From the NCBI RefSeq assembly GCF_017368815.1, contig NZ_JAFNME010000006.1:58498-122497 (forward strand): a stretch of DNA of 64,000 bases, written 5' to 3'. Shown here piece by piece: positions 24,707-33,350 of the stretch. Origin of the DNA: Comamonas denitrificans. Lineage in GTDB: Bacteria; Pseudomonadota; Gammaproteobacteria; Burkholderiales; Burkholderiaceae_C. The position numbers and the translations under genes are program-made. The first letter of the stretch is position 1; the number at the start of each line of letters is the position of its first letter. Below the pieces are notes generated by a model. That model had not been told where the DNA came from. It saw nothing but the letters and a program-made list of their open reading frames with translations, and searched no databases.

Positions 24707-25591
24707 ATGACCGACGCTGTTTTAGAACACCCCGGCTCCACGGCCACCCCCGCCGCTGCCCCCAGCGATTCCTCTCACCCGATTGCCCAAGAAAAATCTA
24801 GCGCCATGTCCGAGAAAAAAATTGGCGATGTCATTTTGGACATCCAAAACATCAGCCTGCGCTTTGGCGGTGTCAAAGCGCTGACCGACATCTCATTCAA
24901 CGTGCGCGAGCACGAGATTCGCTCCATCATCGGCCCCAACGGGGCGGGCAAATCCTCGATGCTCAACTGCATCAACGGCGTGTACACGCCCAGCGAAGGC
25001 TCGATCACCTTCCGGGGCCAAACCTTTGCCCACATGAACAGCCGCCAGGTGGCGGAAATGGGCGTGGCCCGCACCTTCCAGAACCTGGCGCTGTTCAAGG
25101 GCATGAGCGTGATCGACAACATCATGACCGGGCGCAACCTGAAGATGAAGTGCAACCTGCTGCAGCAAGCCTTCCACCTGGGCCCGGCGCGGCGCGAAGA
25201 GCTGGCGCACCGCGAGTTTGTCGAAAACATCATCGACTTTTTAGAAATTCAGGCCTACCGCAAAACGCCCGTGGGCCAGCTGCCCTACGGCCTGCAAAAG
25301 CGCGTGGACTTGGGCCGTGCCCTGGCCATGGAGCCGCAGGTGCTGCTGCTGGACGAGCCCATGGCCGGCATGAACGTCGAGGAAAAACAGGACATGTGCC
25401 GCTTCATCCTGGACGTGAACGATGAGTTTGGCACCACCATCGTGCTGATCGAGCACGACATGGGCGTGGTGATGGACATCTCTGACCGCGTGGTGGTGCT
25501 GGACTACGGCAAAAAAATTGGGGATGGTGCCCCCGATGATGTGCGCAACAACGAAGACGTGATCCGGGCCTACCTGGGTACTACGGACTAA
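24707..25591 (+). CDS. livG: ABC transporter ATP-binding protein, LivG type
   Basis: A cytoplasmic ATPase subunit of 294 residues. Walker A is GPNGAGKSS, the Q-loop is ARTFQNLALF, Walker B is LLLDEPMAG and the switch His is in IVLIEHDMG. The signature is LPYGLQKR instead of the canonical LSGGQ, a departure also known in LivG homologues. The first 33 residues (MTDAVLEHPGSTATPAA) form a Pro/Ala-rich extension before MSEKKIGDV, so an internal start at 24806 is possible, but GAGGG before the ATG at 24707 favours the longer form. It begins 12 bases after the ligase stop. Confidence 0.93.
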   Translation: MTDAVLEHPGSTATPAAAPSDSSHPIAQEKSSAMSEKKIGDVILDIQNISLRFGGVKALTDISFNVREHEIRSIIGPNGAGKSSMLNCINGVYTPSEGSITFRGQTFAHMNSRQVAEMGVARTFQNLALFKGMSVIDNIMTGRNLKMKCNLLQQAFHLGPARREELAHREFVENIIDFLEIQAYRKTPVGQLPYGLQKRVDLGRALAMEPQVLLLDEPMAGMNVEEKQDMCRFILDVNDEFGTTIVLIEHDMGVVMDISDRVVVLDYGKKIGDGAPDDVRNNEDVIRAYLGTTD

Positions 25592-25639
25592 CCGAACCCA
25601 ACGGACTTCACCGAGATATATAAAAAAGGAGCAGTTACC

Positions 25640-26569
25640 GTGGCATTCTTCTTAGAAACCCTATTTGGTGGCCTGATGGTTGGCACGCTGTATGCGTTGG
25701 TAGCTATTGGTTTTGTATTAATTTTTAAAGCCTCAGGCGTTTTCAACTTCGCCCAAGGGGCCATGGTGCTGTTCTCGGCCCTGGTCATGGCGCGGTTTGC
25801 CGAGTGGATTCCGCAGTGGCTGGGCATGGAGCCCGGCCTGGTGGGCAACCTGCTGGCCATCGTCGTCACCTTGGTGGGCATGGTCCTCGTTGCCTGGGCC
25901 ATCGAGCGCTTGGCGCTGCGCCATCTGGTGAACCAAGAACCCATCATTTTGCTGATGGCCACCCTGGGCATTGCCTATTTACTCGACGGTTTTGGCCCCA
26001 TGGTGTTTGGCTCCGAGGTGTACAGCATCAACGTGGGCATGCCCAAAGACCCAGTGTTCCTGATGGAATCGACCTTTGAAGGCGGCGTGATGATCAGCCT
26101 CGAAGACCTGATGGCCGCCGGCATCGCCGCCGTGATGGTCGCTGCGCTGAGCATCTTTTTCCAAAAAACCAAAACCGGCCGCGCCCTGCGTGCGGTGGCC
26201 GATGACCACCAAGCGGCGCAATCCATCGGCATTCCGCTGTCGCGCATCTGGGTCATTGTCTGGTCGGTGGCCGGGGCCGTGGCCTTGGTGGTGGGGGTGA
26301 TCTGGGGCAGCAAGCTGGGCGTGCAGTATTCGCTGTCGCTGGTGGCGTTGAAAGCCCTGCCGGTGGTGATTTTGGGCGGGCTGACTTCCCTGCCCGGCGC
26401 CATCATTGGCGGCCTGATCATTGGCGTGGGCGAGAAGCTCTCCGAGGTGTACATCGGCCCCATGGTCGGCGGCGGCATCGAAACCTGGTTTGCCTATGGC
26501 CTGGCCCTGTGCTTTTTGCTGGTGCGCCCGCAAGGCCTGTTTGGCGACAAGATCATTGACCGCGTTTAA
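25640..26569 (+). CDS. livH: ABC transporter permease, LivH type
   Basis: An inner-membrane permease of 309 residues with eight or so hydrophobic helices, starting MAFFLETLFGGLMVGTLYALVAIGFVLIFKASGVFNFAQG, which is the characteristic LivH N-terminus. The EAA-like loop is GRALRAVADDHQAAQSIGIPLSRIW. The start is GTG at 25640 with AAGGAG eight bases before it. It pairs with LivM to form the channel of a branched-chain amino acid/amide-type importer. Confidence 0.94.
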   Translation: MAFFLETLFGGLMVGTLYALVAIGFVLIFKASGVFNFAQGAMVLFSALVMARFAEWIPQWLGMEPGLVGNLLAIVVTLVGMVLVAWAIERLALRHLVNQEPIILLMATLGIAYLLDGFGPMVFGSEVYSINVGMPKDPVFLMESTFEGGVMISLEDLMAAGIAAVMVAALSIFFQKTKTGRALRAVADDHQAAQSIGIPLSRIWVIVWSVAGAVALVVGVIWGSKLGVQYSLSLVALKALPVVILGGLTSLPGAIIGGLIIGVGEKLSEVYIGPMVGGGIETWFAYGLALCFLLVRPQGLFGDKIIDRV

Positions 26570-26613
26570 CGCAACGCCCATTAAACGCATTTACGAAAAC
26601 GAGGAAGAACGCA

Positions 26614-27678
26614 ATGTTTTATCGTGAAAACGGTCAATTTAAGACCAGCTACGCGGCCGATCAGCAGATTTTCACCATCGCGCAAGACCGCTACGCCATC
26701 TTGGGCTTGCTGGCCATTGCCTTTTTGGTGATTCCGCTGGTGGCCAGTGATTACACCTTTCAAGCCATCCTGATTCCCTTTGTCATCATGAGCTTGGGCG
26801 CTTTGGGCCTGAACATCCTGGTGGGCTACTGCGGGCAGATCTCTTTGGGTACGGCCGCCTTTATGGCCGTGGGGGCCTACGCCGCCTTCAACTTTCAAGC
26901 GCGGTTTGAGAACATGCCCCTGCTCATCGCCCTGATTGGCGGTGGCCTGTGCGCCATGGCTGTGGGGGTGGTGTTTGGCCTGCCCAGCTTGCGCATTCGC
27001 GGCCTGTACCTGGCCGTGGCCACGCTGGCGGCCCAGTTTTTTATTGACTGGATTACCACCCGCGCGGCCTGGGTGACGAACAACTCCTCCTCGGGCTCCG
27101 TCAGCGCCAAAGCGCTGGAAATCCTGGGCTGGCAAATCGACACCCCCATGGAGAAGTATTTGCTGTGCCTGGCCATCCTGTGCGTGCTGGCACTGGGTGC
27201 CAAAAACCTGGTGCGCAGCTCGGTGGGCCGCGAGTGGATGGCCATGCGCGATATGGACGTGGCCGCCAGCGTGATCGGCATCCGTCCGGTGTACGCCAAG
27301 CTCTCGGCCTTTGCCGTCAGCTCTTTTATCGTGGGCATTGCCGGTGCGCTGTGGGGCTTTGTGCACCTGGGTTCGTGGGAGCCGGCCGCCTTTGGCCTGA
27401 ACCAATCGCTGCAGCTGCTGTTCATGATCATCATTGGTGGCCTGGGCTCCATCGTGGGCAGCATTTTTGGTGCCGCCTTCTTTGTGCTGCTGCCGCTGTT
27501 CTTGAACCAGGTGCCGCACTGGATGGGCCTGCCCATTTCCACCGCCACCGCCACCTATCTGGAGCACATGATTTTTGGTGCCCTGATCGTGTTCTTCCTG
27601 ATTGTGGAACCGCACGGTTTGGCCAAACTGTGGGCTACCGCCCGCCAAAAACTGCGCGTCTGGCCCTTCCCACACTAA
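26614..27678 (+). CDS. livM: ABC transporter permease, LivM type
   Basis: An inner-membrane permease of 354 residues, the partner of LivH. It has the conserved GLNILVGYCGQISLGTAAFMAVGAY segment and the cytoplasmic loop GREWMAMRDMDVAASVIGIRPVYAKLSAFAVS. GAGGAAGAACGCA precedes the ATG. The following 92-base gap contains a 6-bp hairpin (CGGCAC/GTGCCG at 27717-27734) just before the binding-protein gene. This might separate expression of the abundant periplasmic protein from the membrane components. Confidence 0.93.
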   Translation: MFYRENGQFKTSYAADQQIFTIAQDRYAILGLLAIAFLVIPLVASDYTFQAILIPFVIMSLGALGLNILVGYCGQISLGTAAFMAVGAYAAFNFQARFENMPLLIALIGGGLCAMAVGVVFGLPSLRIRGLYLAVATLAAQFFIDWITTRAAWVTNNSSSGSVSAKALEILGWQIDTPMEKYLLCLAILCVLALGAKNLVRSSVGREWMAMRDMDVAASVIGIRPVYAKLSAFAVSSFIVGIAGALWGFVHLGSWEPAAFGLNQSLQLLFMIIIGGLGSIVGSIFGAAFFVLLPLFLNQVPHWMGLPISTATATYLEHMIFGALIVFFLIVEPHGLAKLWATARQKLRVWPFPH

Positions 27679-27770
27679 GCCGCGCAGTCCTCAGAAGCTT
27701 TCACGTTTTTTAACGACGGCACCTCAGAGTGCCGCCACCCGGGCACCTCGCCCACCTTTAGGAGACCACC

Positions 27771-29090
27771 ATGAAATTCAAATCCATTGCCATGGCCGCC
27801 GCCATTGCGACTGCCAGCCTGGGCACCCTGTTGGCCAGCCCCGCCGCCCAAGCGCAAGCGCAAGAGCAGTTCATGCCGCTGCTGGTGTACCGCACCGGCC
27901 AGTTCGCCCCCATGGGCATTCCATGGGCTGATGGCAAGCAGGATTACCTGAAACTGGTGAATGCCAAAGGCGGGGTCAATGGTGTCAAGATCACCTTTGA
28001 AGAATGCGAAACTGCTTACGACACCGGCAAGGGCGTGGAGTGCTACGAGCGCATGAAAAACCGCCCCAACGGCACCGCCAGCTTTGACACCCAATCGACC
28101 GGCATTACCTTTGCCGTTAGCGACAAAGCCCCGGGCGACAAGGCCACCATCGTGACCACCGGCTACGGCCTGTCGCAATCGGCCGATGGCCGGGTGTTTG
28201 AGTGGAACTTCCCCCTGCTGGGCAACTACTGGACGGCGGCCGATTCCATGATTCAGGACATCCTGAAAAAAGAAAAAGGCAGCCTGAAGGGCAAAAAAAT
28301 CGCACTGGTTTACCACGATTCGCCGTTTGGCAAAGAGCCCATGCCGTTGCTGGAAAAACGCGCCGCCAAAGAAGGCTTTGAACTGCTCAAACTGCCGGTG
28401 ACCGCCCCCGGTGTAGAGCAAAAATCCACCTGGCTCCAAATCCGCCAACAGCGCCCCGACTACGTGTTGCTGTGGTCAGCTGGTGTGATGACCCCCACCT
28501 CGATTCGTGAAGCCCAGGCCACCGCCTACCCACGCGACAAAATCTACGGTATCTGGTGGGCCGGCTCTGAGACCGATGTGCAAGACATCGGTGCCGGTGC
28601 CAAAGGCTACAACACGGTCACCATTCAAAACACCGCCGAGTTCGACAAAGTCCACGACGAAATCAAAACCATGCTTTATGACAAAGGCCAAGGCACGGCC
28701 CGCGATGTCAAAGGTACCCGCTCGATTGCCTATACCCGAGGGGTCATGATTGCGATGCTGCAAGTGGAGTCCATTCGCACCGCCCAAGAAAAATTTGGCA
28801 AGGGCAAAACCATGACCCCCGAGCAAGTGCGCTGGGGTCTGGAGAACCTGAACCTGACGCAAGAGCGCCTCAATGAACTGGGCTTTGGCAAAATTTTGCG
28901 CCCCATTCAAACCAGCTGCGAAAACCACATGGGCACCGACTGGTCGCGCATCGCCCAGTGGGATGGCGCCAAGTTCAACGTTGTCTCTGACTGGTACCAG
29001 GCCGACAAGAGCATGGTCGATCCGCTCGTGAAAGAGTACGGTGAGCGCTACGCCAAAGAGAAAAACATTCAAATCCGCGACTGCAAATAA
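27771..29090 (+). CDS. Periplasmic substrate-binding protein, branched-chain amino acid/amide type
   Basis: An exported solute-binding protein of 439 residues. The signal peptide MKFKSIAMAAAIATASLGTL ends near ASPAAQAQA. The mature part shows the type I periplasmic-binding fold (DGKQDYLKLVNAKGGVNGVKI, KKIALVYHDSPFGKEPMPLLEKRA, VLLWSAGVMTPTSIREAQATAYPRDKIYG). It is longer than E. coli LivK (about 370). The ligand is not evident. The two flanking CoA ligases make a carboxylic acid such as an aryl or branched acid more likely than leucine. AGGAGACCACC precedes the ATG. Confidence 0.9.
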   Translation: MKFKSIAMAAAIATASLGTLLASPAAQAQAQEQFMPLLVYRTGQFAPMGIPWADGKQDYLKLVNAKGGVNGVKITFEECETAYDTGKGVECYERMKNRPNGTASFDTQSTGITFAVSDKAPGDKATIVTTGYGLSQSADGRVFEWNFPLLGNYWTAADSMIQDILKKEKGSLKGKKIALVYHDSPFGKEPMPLLEKRAAKEGFELLKLPVTAPGVEQKSTWLQIRQQRPDYVLLWSAGVMTPTSIREAQATAYPRDKIYGIWWAGSETDVQDIGAGAKGYNTVTIQNTAEFDKVHDEIKTMLYDKGQGTARDVKGTRSIAYTRGVMIAMLQVESIRTAQEKFGKGKTMTPEQVRWGLENLNLTQERLNELGFGKILRPIQTSCENHMGTDWSRIAQWDGAKFNVVSDWYQADKSMVDPLVKEYGERYAKEKNIQIRDCK

Positions 29091-29135
29091 CATAGCATTT
29101 GTCGCACTATCTAAGTCATTTAGATAGATAAAACA

Positions 29136-29172
29136 CTGCAAGCGCTTTCAATACAAGCGCTTGCAGCTATAA
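29136..29172. repeat. Perfect 12-bp inverted repeat of the palindromic family, between binding protein and livF
   Basis: CTGCAAGCGCTT and AAGCGCTTGCAG are separated by 7 bases and followed by CTATAAC. The core matches the dispersed AGCGCT/TAGCT repeats. It lies within a same-strand operon, so here it would also be an mRNA hairpin. Confidence 0.65.
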
Positions 29173-29190
29173 CTAACATTAGGTGATGGT

Positions 29191-30018
29191 ATGAGCACTG
29201 CAACCCCCGCTTCCACAACCCAGCCGCTGGTCGAAGTCAATGGCATTGAAGTCATTTACAACCACGTCATCTTGGTACTCAAAGGCGTTTCGCTGAAAGT
29301 GCCAGAGCACGGTATCGTTGCCCTGCTCGGCGGCAATGGCGCGGGCAAGACCACCACTTTGCGGGCCATCTCCAACCTGCTCAAAGGCGAGCGCGGCGAG
29401 GTCACCAAAGGCAGCGTCATGCTGGAAGGCAAAGAAATTCAAAACCTCTCGCCCGCCGACCTGGTCAAGCGCGGCGTGGTGCAGGTCATGGAAGGGCGCC
29501 ACTGCTTTGCCCACCTGACCATCGAAGAAAACCTGCTCACCGGCAGCTACACCCGCACCGACAAGGCCGAAATCGCCCGCAACCTGGAAAAGGTTTACAA
29601 CTATTTCCCACGCCTGAAAACCCGGCGCACCAGCCAAGCGGCCTACACCTCGGGCGGCGAGCAGCAAATGTGCGCCATTGGCCGCGCCCTCATGAGCAAC
29701 CCGCGCATGGTGCTGCTCGATGAGCCCTCCATGGGCCTGGCGCCGCAAATCGTCGAAGAAGTCTTCAACATCGTGCAAGACCTCAATCACAAAGAAAAAG
29801 TCACCTTCATGCTGGCCGAGCAAAACACGAATATGGCGCTCAAATACGCCGACTACGGCTACATCATGGAAAGCGGGCGCATCGTCATGGACGGCCCGGC
29901 CAAAGAACTGGCCAGCAACGAAGACGTGAAAGAGTTTTACCTGGGCGTAGGCGGCAGCGAGCGCAAGAGCTTCAAAGACGTGAAAAGCTATAAGCGCCGC
30001 AAACGCTGGTTGGCTTGA
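29191..30018 (+). CDS. livF: ABC transporter ATP-binding protein, LivF type
   Basis: The second ATPase subunit of the importer, 275 residues. Walker A is GGNGAGKTTT, the signature is TSGGEQQMCAIGRAL, Walker B is MVLLDEPSMGLAPQ and the switch region is FMLAEQNTNMAL, where Gln replaces the usual His as in other LivF proteins. The C-terminal tail (GGSERKSFKDVKSYKRRKRWLA) is unusually basic. AGGTGATGGT precedes the ATG. Confidence 0.94.
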   Translation: MSTATPASTTQPLVEVNGIEVIYNHVILVLKGVSLKVPEHGIVALLGGNGAGKTTTLRAISNLLKGERGEVTKGSVMLEGKEIQNLSPADLVKRGVVQVMEGRHCFAHLTIEENLLTGSYTRTDKAEIARNLEKVYNYFPRLKTRRTSQAAYTSGGEQQMCAIGRALMSNPRMVLLDEPSMGLAPQIVEEVFNIVQDLNHKEKVTFMLAEQNTNMALKYADYGYIMESGRIVMDGPAKELASNEDVKEFYLGVGGSERKSFKDVKSYKRRKRWLA

Positions 30019-30104
30019 ATATTAATATTGATAGCTTTATCCATATACTCTGCAATGGTTAGAGACTGATTTAATACCAATAATATCCCCTGAAAAGAGT
30101 GACC

Positions 30105-31352
30105 ATGTCTGCGTTTTACGACACCCTTGAAACCCGCCCCCCAGAGGAACGCGAAGCGGCCTTGCTGGCTGCGCTGCCGGGGCAAATTGCCCATGCGCAG
30201 AAACACAGTCCAGCCTTTGCGGACATTCTGGCCGGCGTGGATGCCGCCAGCATCACCAGCCGCGCTGCGCTGGCCCAGCTGCCGGTCACGCGCAAATACC
30301 AGCTCTTGGAGCGCCAACAAGCCCAGCGCAGCACCAATCCCTTTGGCGGCTTTGCAACACACGGCTTTGGCCCGGCCATGCCGCGCGTTTTTGCCAGCCC
30401 CGGCCCCATTTACGAGCCCGAAGGCCAGCGCAAAGACTACTGGCGCATGGCCCGCGCCATCTACGCCGCCGGATTTCGCAGCGGCGAGCTGATTCACAAC
30501 TGCTTCAGCTACCACTTTGTCCCCGCCGGGGCCATGATGGAAAACGGTGCCCATGCCATCGGCTGCAGCGTCTTTCCCGGCGGCACGGGCCAAACCGAGC
30601 AGCAAGTGCAGGCCATGGCCGAACTGCAGCCCGCTGGCTATATCGGCACCCCCAGTTTTTTGAAACTGATTTTGGAAAAAGCCCAGGCCATGGGCACCCC
30701 TCTGCCCAGCCTGCGCAAGGCCCTGCTCTCGGCCGAAGCCTTCCCACCGTCGCTGCAGCAATGGATGCAAGAGCGTGGCGTGACCGGCTACCAGTGCTAT
30801 GCCACCGCCGACTTGGGCCTGATCGCTTACGAAACCGAAGCCCGGCAAGGCTTGGTGGTGGATGAAGGCGTGATCGTCGAAATCGTGCGCCCCGGCACCG
30901 GCGACCCGGTGCCAGAGGGCGAGGTTGGCGAGCTGGTCATCACCACCCTGAACACCGACTACCCGCTGATCCGTTTTGGCACGGGCGACCTTTCCGCCAT
31001 CCTGCCTGGCCACTGCCCGACAGGCCGCACCAATGTGCGCATCAAAGGCTGGCTGGGCCGCGCAGACCAAACCACCAAAGTGCGCGGCATGTTCGTGCAG
31101 CCCGGGCAGGTGATTGAAGTGGCCAAGCGCTTCCCCCAAATCCAGCGCGTGCGTCTGGTCATCACCGGGGCCATGGCCAACGACCAGATGACCTTGCACG
31201 TCGAGACCCTGGAAACGGCCCCCGGCTTGGTGCAATTGCTGCAAGACACCGTGCGCGAAGTCACCAAGCTGCGCTGTGAGGTGCAGTTTCACCACCCAGG
31301 GCGCTTGCCCAACGACGGCAAGGTGATTGAAGACGCCCGCAGCTACGACTAA
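30105..31352 (+). CDS. Phenylacetate-CoA ligase-like AMP-forming enzyme
   Basis: A protein of 415 residues of the PaaK/F390-synthetase group. Recognisable parts are LPVTRKYQLLERQ, NCFSYHFVPAGAMMENGAHAIG, KALLSAEAFPP, GYQCYATADLGLIAYE, ELVITTLNTDYPLIRFGTGDLS and IKGWLGRADQTTKVRGMFV. The usual SSGT(T/S)GKPT phosphate loop is replaced by FASPGPIYEPEG (residues about 98-109), a feature of a PaaK-like subgroup. Activity on phenylacetate itself is therefore uncertain. It is the last gene of the CoA ligase-ABC operon and ends at a strong terminator. ATG 30105 follows AAAAGAG. Confidence 0.85.
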   Translation: MSAFYDTLETRPPEEREAALLAALPGQIAHAQKHSPAFADILAGVDAASITSRAALAQLPVTRKYQLLERQQAQRSTNPFGGFATHGFGPAMPRVFASPGPIYEPEGQRKDYWRMARAIYAAGFRSGELIHNCFSYHFVPAGAMMENGAHAIGCSVFPGGTGQTEQQVQAMAELQPAGYIGTPSFLKLILEKAQAMGTPLPSLRKALLSAEAFPPSLQQWMQERGVTGYQCYATADLGLIAYETEARQGLVVDEGVIVEIVRPGTGDPVPEGEVGELVITTLNTDYPLIRFGTGDLSAILPGHCPTGRTNVRIKGWLGRADQTTKVRGMFVQPGQVIEVAKRFPQIQRVRLVITGAMANDQMTLHVETLETAPGLVQLLQDTVREVTKLRCEVQFHHPGRLPNDGKVIEDARSYD

Positions 31353-31368
31353 GGCCAGCGCACCCAAC

Positions 31369-31398
31369 AAAAAACCGACCTGCCCAGGTCGGTTTTTT
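31369..31398. terminator. Strong bidirectional terminator
   Basis: A perfect 12-bp stem, AAAAAACCGACC with GGTCGGTTTTTT and a 6-base loop, has U-runs in both directions. It lies 17 bases after the PaaK-like gene and separates it from convergent rpoH. Confidence 0.9.
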
Positions 31399-31401
31399 GT
31401 G

Positions 31402-31477
31402 AGCTGCTAGCGCTGAAAAATCAATGTTTTTTGCAACTATTAGCGCTGAAAGTATTATTCATTCAGCGCAAATAGCT
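31402..31477. repeat. Palindromic intergenic repeat cluster
   Basis: Three AGCGCTGAA/TTCAGCGC modules are present: AGCTGCTAGCGCTGAA, then ACTATTAGCGCTGAA, and inverted TTCAGCGCAAATAGCTAT. The last two form an 8-bp inverted repeat (31443-31450 with 31462-31469). They fill the gap between the terminator and the rpoH 3' end. Confidence 0.6.
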
Positions 31478-31484
31478 ATTATTT

Positions 31485-32426
31485 TTAAGCAAACGCAACC
31501 AGTGCTTTTTTCATTTTTTTCATGGCCGCCACTTCGATCTGGCGGATGCGCTCGGCGCTGACCCCGTATTCGGCGGCCAGTTCGTGCAGCGTCATGCCGC
31601 CGCTGCCGTCGTCATTGACGTGCAACCAGCGCTGCTCAACGATGCGGCGGCTGCGCTCATCCAGCCCGTCCAGCGCGTGGGCGATGCCATCACTGGCCAG
31701 CACATCGCGCTGGCGCGATTCGAGCATGGCGGTGGGCTCATCGCGGCGGTCGCTCAGGTAGGTGATGGGGCCAAAGGCGGCCTCGCCATCATCGCTGGGC
31801 GCAGGGTCCAGCAGCACATCGCCGCCAGCCAAGCGCGCTTCCATTTCCATCACCTCCTCGGGTTTGACCCCCAGTTTGCTGGCCATGGTGTCGATTTGCT
31901 CGGGCGTTAGTGTGTCACGCAGGGCGGCATCGCTGTCCATCGCGGCATCGGTTTGCATGCCCTGCTTCATCGAGCGCAGGTTAAAGAACAGCTTGCGCTG
32001 CGCTTTGGTGGTGGCCACTTTGACCATGCGCCAGTTTTTGATGATGTATTCGTGGATTTCGGCCTTGATCCAGTGCATGGCGTAGCTGACCAGGCGCACG
32101 CCTTGGTCGGGGTCAAAGCGCTTGACGGCTTTCATCAGGCCGACGTTGCCTTCTTGGATCAAGTCGCCTTGTGGCAGGCCATACCCCAGGTATTGGCGCG
32201 ACAGCGAGATGACCAGGCGCAGGTGCGACAAGATCAGCCGCCCGGCGGCGTCCAGATCGTTGTGGTCTTTGAGTTTGCGGGCGTACTCCTGCTCTTCCTC
32301 TAGGGTGAGCATGGGCATGCGGTTGGCTGCACTGATGTAGGCATCCAGGTTGCCCAAAGAGGGCAGCAGCGCCCAGGGATTGGTGGGCGCCAAGGCCGTT
32401 GCAGTGCAAGCAGGGGTGTGGTTCAT
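31485..32426 (-). CDS. rpoH: Heat-shock sigma factor RpoH (sigma-32)
   Basis: An alternative sigma factor of 313 residues. Region 2 has QEGNVGLMKAVKRFDPDQGVRLVSYA and the IKNWRMVKVATTKAQ stretch, followed by the RpoH box QRKLFFNLR that is diagnostic of this group. Region 4 has LHELAAEYGVSAERIRQIE. The ATG at 32426 is preferred because AAGGACG stands nine bases before it; another ATG at 32444 is in frame. Transcription is probably controlled by HrcA through the CIRCE element just upstream. It drives promoters such as that of htpG. Confidence 0.97.
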   Translation of the reverse strand: MNHTPACTATALAPTNPWALLPSLGNLDAYISAANRMPMLTLEEEQEYARKLKDHNDLDAAGRLILSHLRLVISLSRQYLGYGLPQGDLIQEGNVGLMKAVKRFDPDQGVRLVSYAMHWIKAEIHEYIIKNWRMVKVATTKAQRKLFFNLRSMKQGMQTDAAMDSDAALRDTLTPEQIDTMASKLGVKPEEVMEMEARLAGGDVLLDPAPSDDGEAAFGPITYLSDRRDEPTAMLESRQRDVLASDGIAHALDGLDERSRRIVEQRWLHVNDDGSGGMTLHELAAEYGVSAERIRQIEVAAMKKMKKALVAFA

Positions 32427-32450
32427 CGCAATTCGTCCTTTCATCCAGCA

Positions 32451-32484
32451 CCATATATTAGCACTCGATAGATGCGAGTGCTAA
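32451..32484 (-). promoter_or_regulatory. CIRCE element overlapping the rpoH promoter
   Basis: TTAGCACTC-N9-GAGTGCTAA (32458-32484) is a perfect CIRCE, the binding site of the HrcA repressor. On the minus strand a candidate -35 (TTAGCA) lies in the distal arm. A candidate -10 (TAATAT, complement of 32455-32460) with 18-base spacing begins in the proximal arm, so bound HrcA would exclude RNA polymerase. CIRCE in front of rpoH is known from betaproteobacteria. Confidence 0.92.
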
Positions 32485-32502
32485 AGCCAAAGTTCCTGGG
32501 AT

Positions 32503-32862
32503 TCAAAACGTCAGCACTTTGTCGGCGGCCATGATCCAGTCGGTCAGCTCGGTGAGGTTGCCGATGGCGGTGCCCGGCAGCAAGGGCAGCTCAAGCAGGC
32601 CGCGGTTTTGGGCACAAGTGCGGCAGACGCGCACAGTGGCACCGGCCTCAATCAGCATTTGCAGGTGGCTTTGCAGGCCTTGGCCGCCTTGGCCGTCGTT
32701 TTGGCCAGGCAGGGCCAGCACGGTGGCATCGGACATTAAAAAGACGGTGACTTCAGGCTGCTCATCGTGCGCGGCCAGCATGTTGGCGATGCGCAGGGCG
32801 GACAGGCAGCGCTCGCTGCCATAAGGGGCGGCGTGCAGGACGATGGCGATTTTTTGCGGCAT
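32503..32862 (-). CDS. DsrE/DsrF-like family protein
   Basis: A small cytoplasmic protein of 119 residues. It starts MPQKIAIVLHAAPYGSERCLSALRIANMLAA and has the Rossmann-like DsrE fold with a later Cys pair in VRVCRTCAQNRG. The DsrE family includes sulfur-transfer proteins; the Cys pair would permit persulfide or redox chemistry, but no partner genes are nearby. The ATG at 32862 gives the usual N-terminus after AAGAGAACGCC. It lies upstream of rpoH on the same strand, with the CIRCE/promoter between them. Confidence 0.82.
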   Translation of the reverse strand: MPQKIAIVLHAAPYGSERCLSALRIANMLAAHDEQPEVTVFLMSDATVLALPGQNDGQGGQGLQSHLQMLIEAGATVRVCRTCAQNRGLLELPLLPGTAIGNLTELTDWIMAADKVLTF

Positions 32863-33035
32863 GGCGTTCTCTTTTCTAGCCCAAAAGCACGGCAAGCCGT
32901 GCAGTGAAAGCGCGTGTGCTGGCCTTGTGCGCACATCCGGCAGCGCCAGGAGGCGAGCCGCTGGGCAGAGCGCATTTTTTGACTATTGTTGGGTGCGCGT
33001 TCTGGGGTGCCGGTGTGCAGGGGCCGCTTAGTGGC

Positions 33036-33347
33036 TTAGTAGGTCACCGCCATGGCGGCGACGTCGATGGTGATCATGGGTTTGACCAAAATGGCGTGGG
33101 TTGCGCGGGCGTAGGCGGTGCGCCAGTCAGCATCGTCCAGGCGGCGGGGGCCGGCGGCTTGGGCGACCAGCAGCACTTTGTCTGCCAGGAGCACTTTGCC
33201 GCTGGCGCGCAGGGGTTCGCATTCCATTGCGGTAAATTGGTCATCCAGCCAGCGGCGGGCCTCTTCCATGCCCATGGGCTCCAGGCGCGAGAGGTCGATG
33301 CGCCATTCTTGTTGCGGATTGAAACGTACGATGAGTTCACTGCTCAT
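33036..33347 (-). CDS. Conserved hypothetical protein, 103 residues
   Basis: A short cytoplasmic protein starting MSSELIVRFNPQQEWRIDLSRLEPMGMEEARRWLDDQF. It contains a predicted small alpha/beta fold with no recognisable catalytic motif or membrane segment. GAGGATGATTT precedes the ATG at good spacing and codon use matches its neighbours, so it looks real. It lies between the DsrE-like gene and aroG, on the same strand, with 173 non-coding bases after it. I do not recognise the family. Confidence 0.65.
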   Translation of the reverse strand: MSSELIVRFNPQQEWRIDLSRLEPMGMEEARRWLDDQFTAMECEPLRASGKVLLADKVLLVAQAAGPRRLDDADWRTAYARATHAILVKPMITIDVAAMAVTY

Positions 33348-33350
33348 AAA

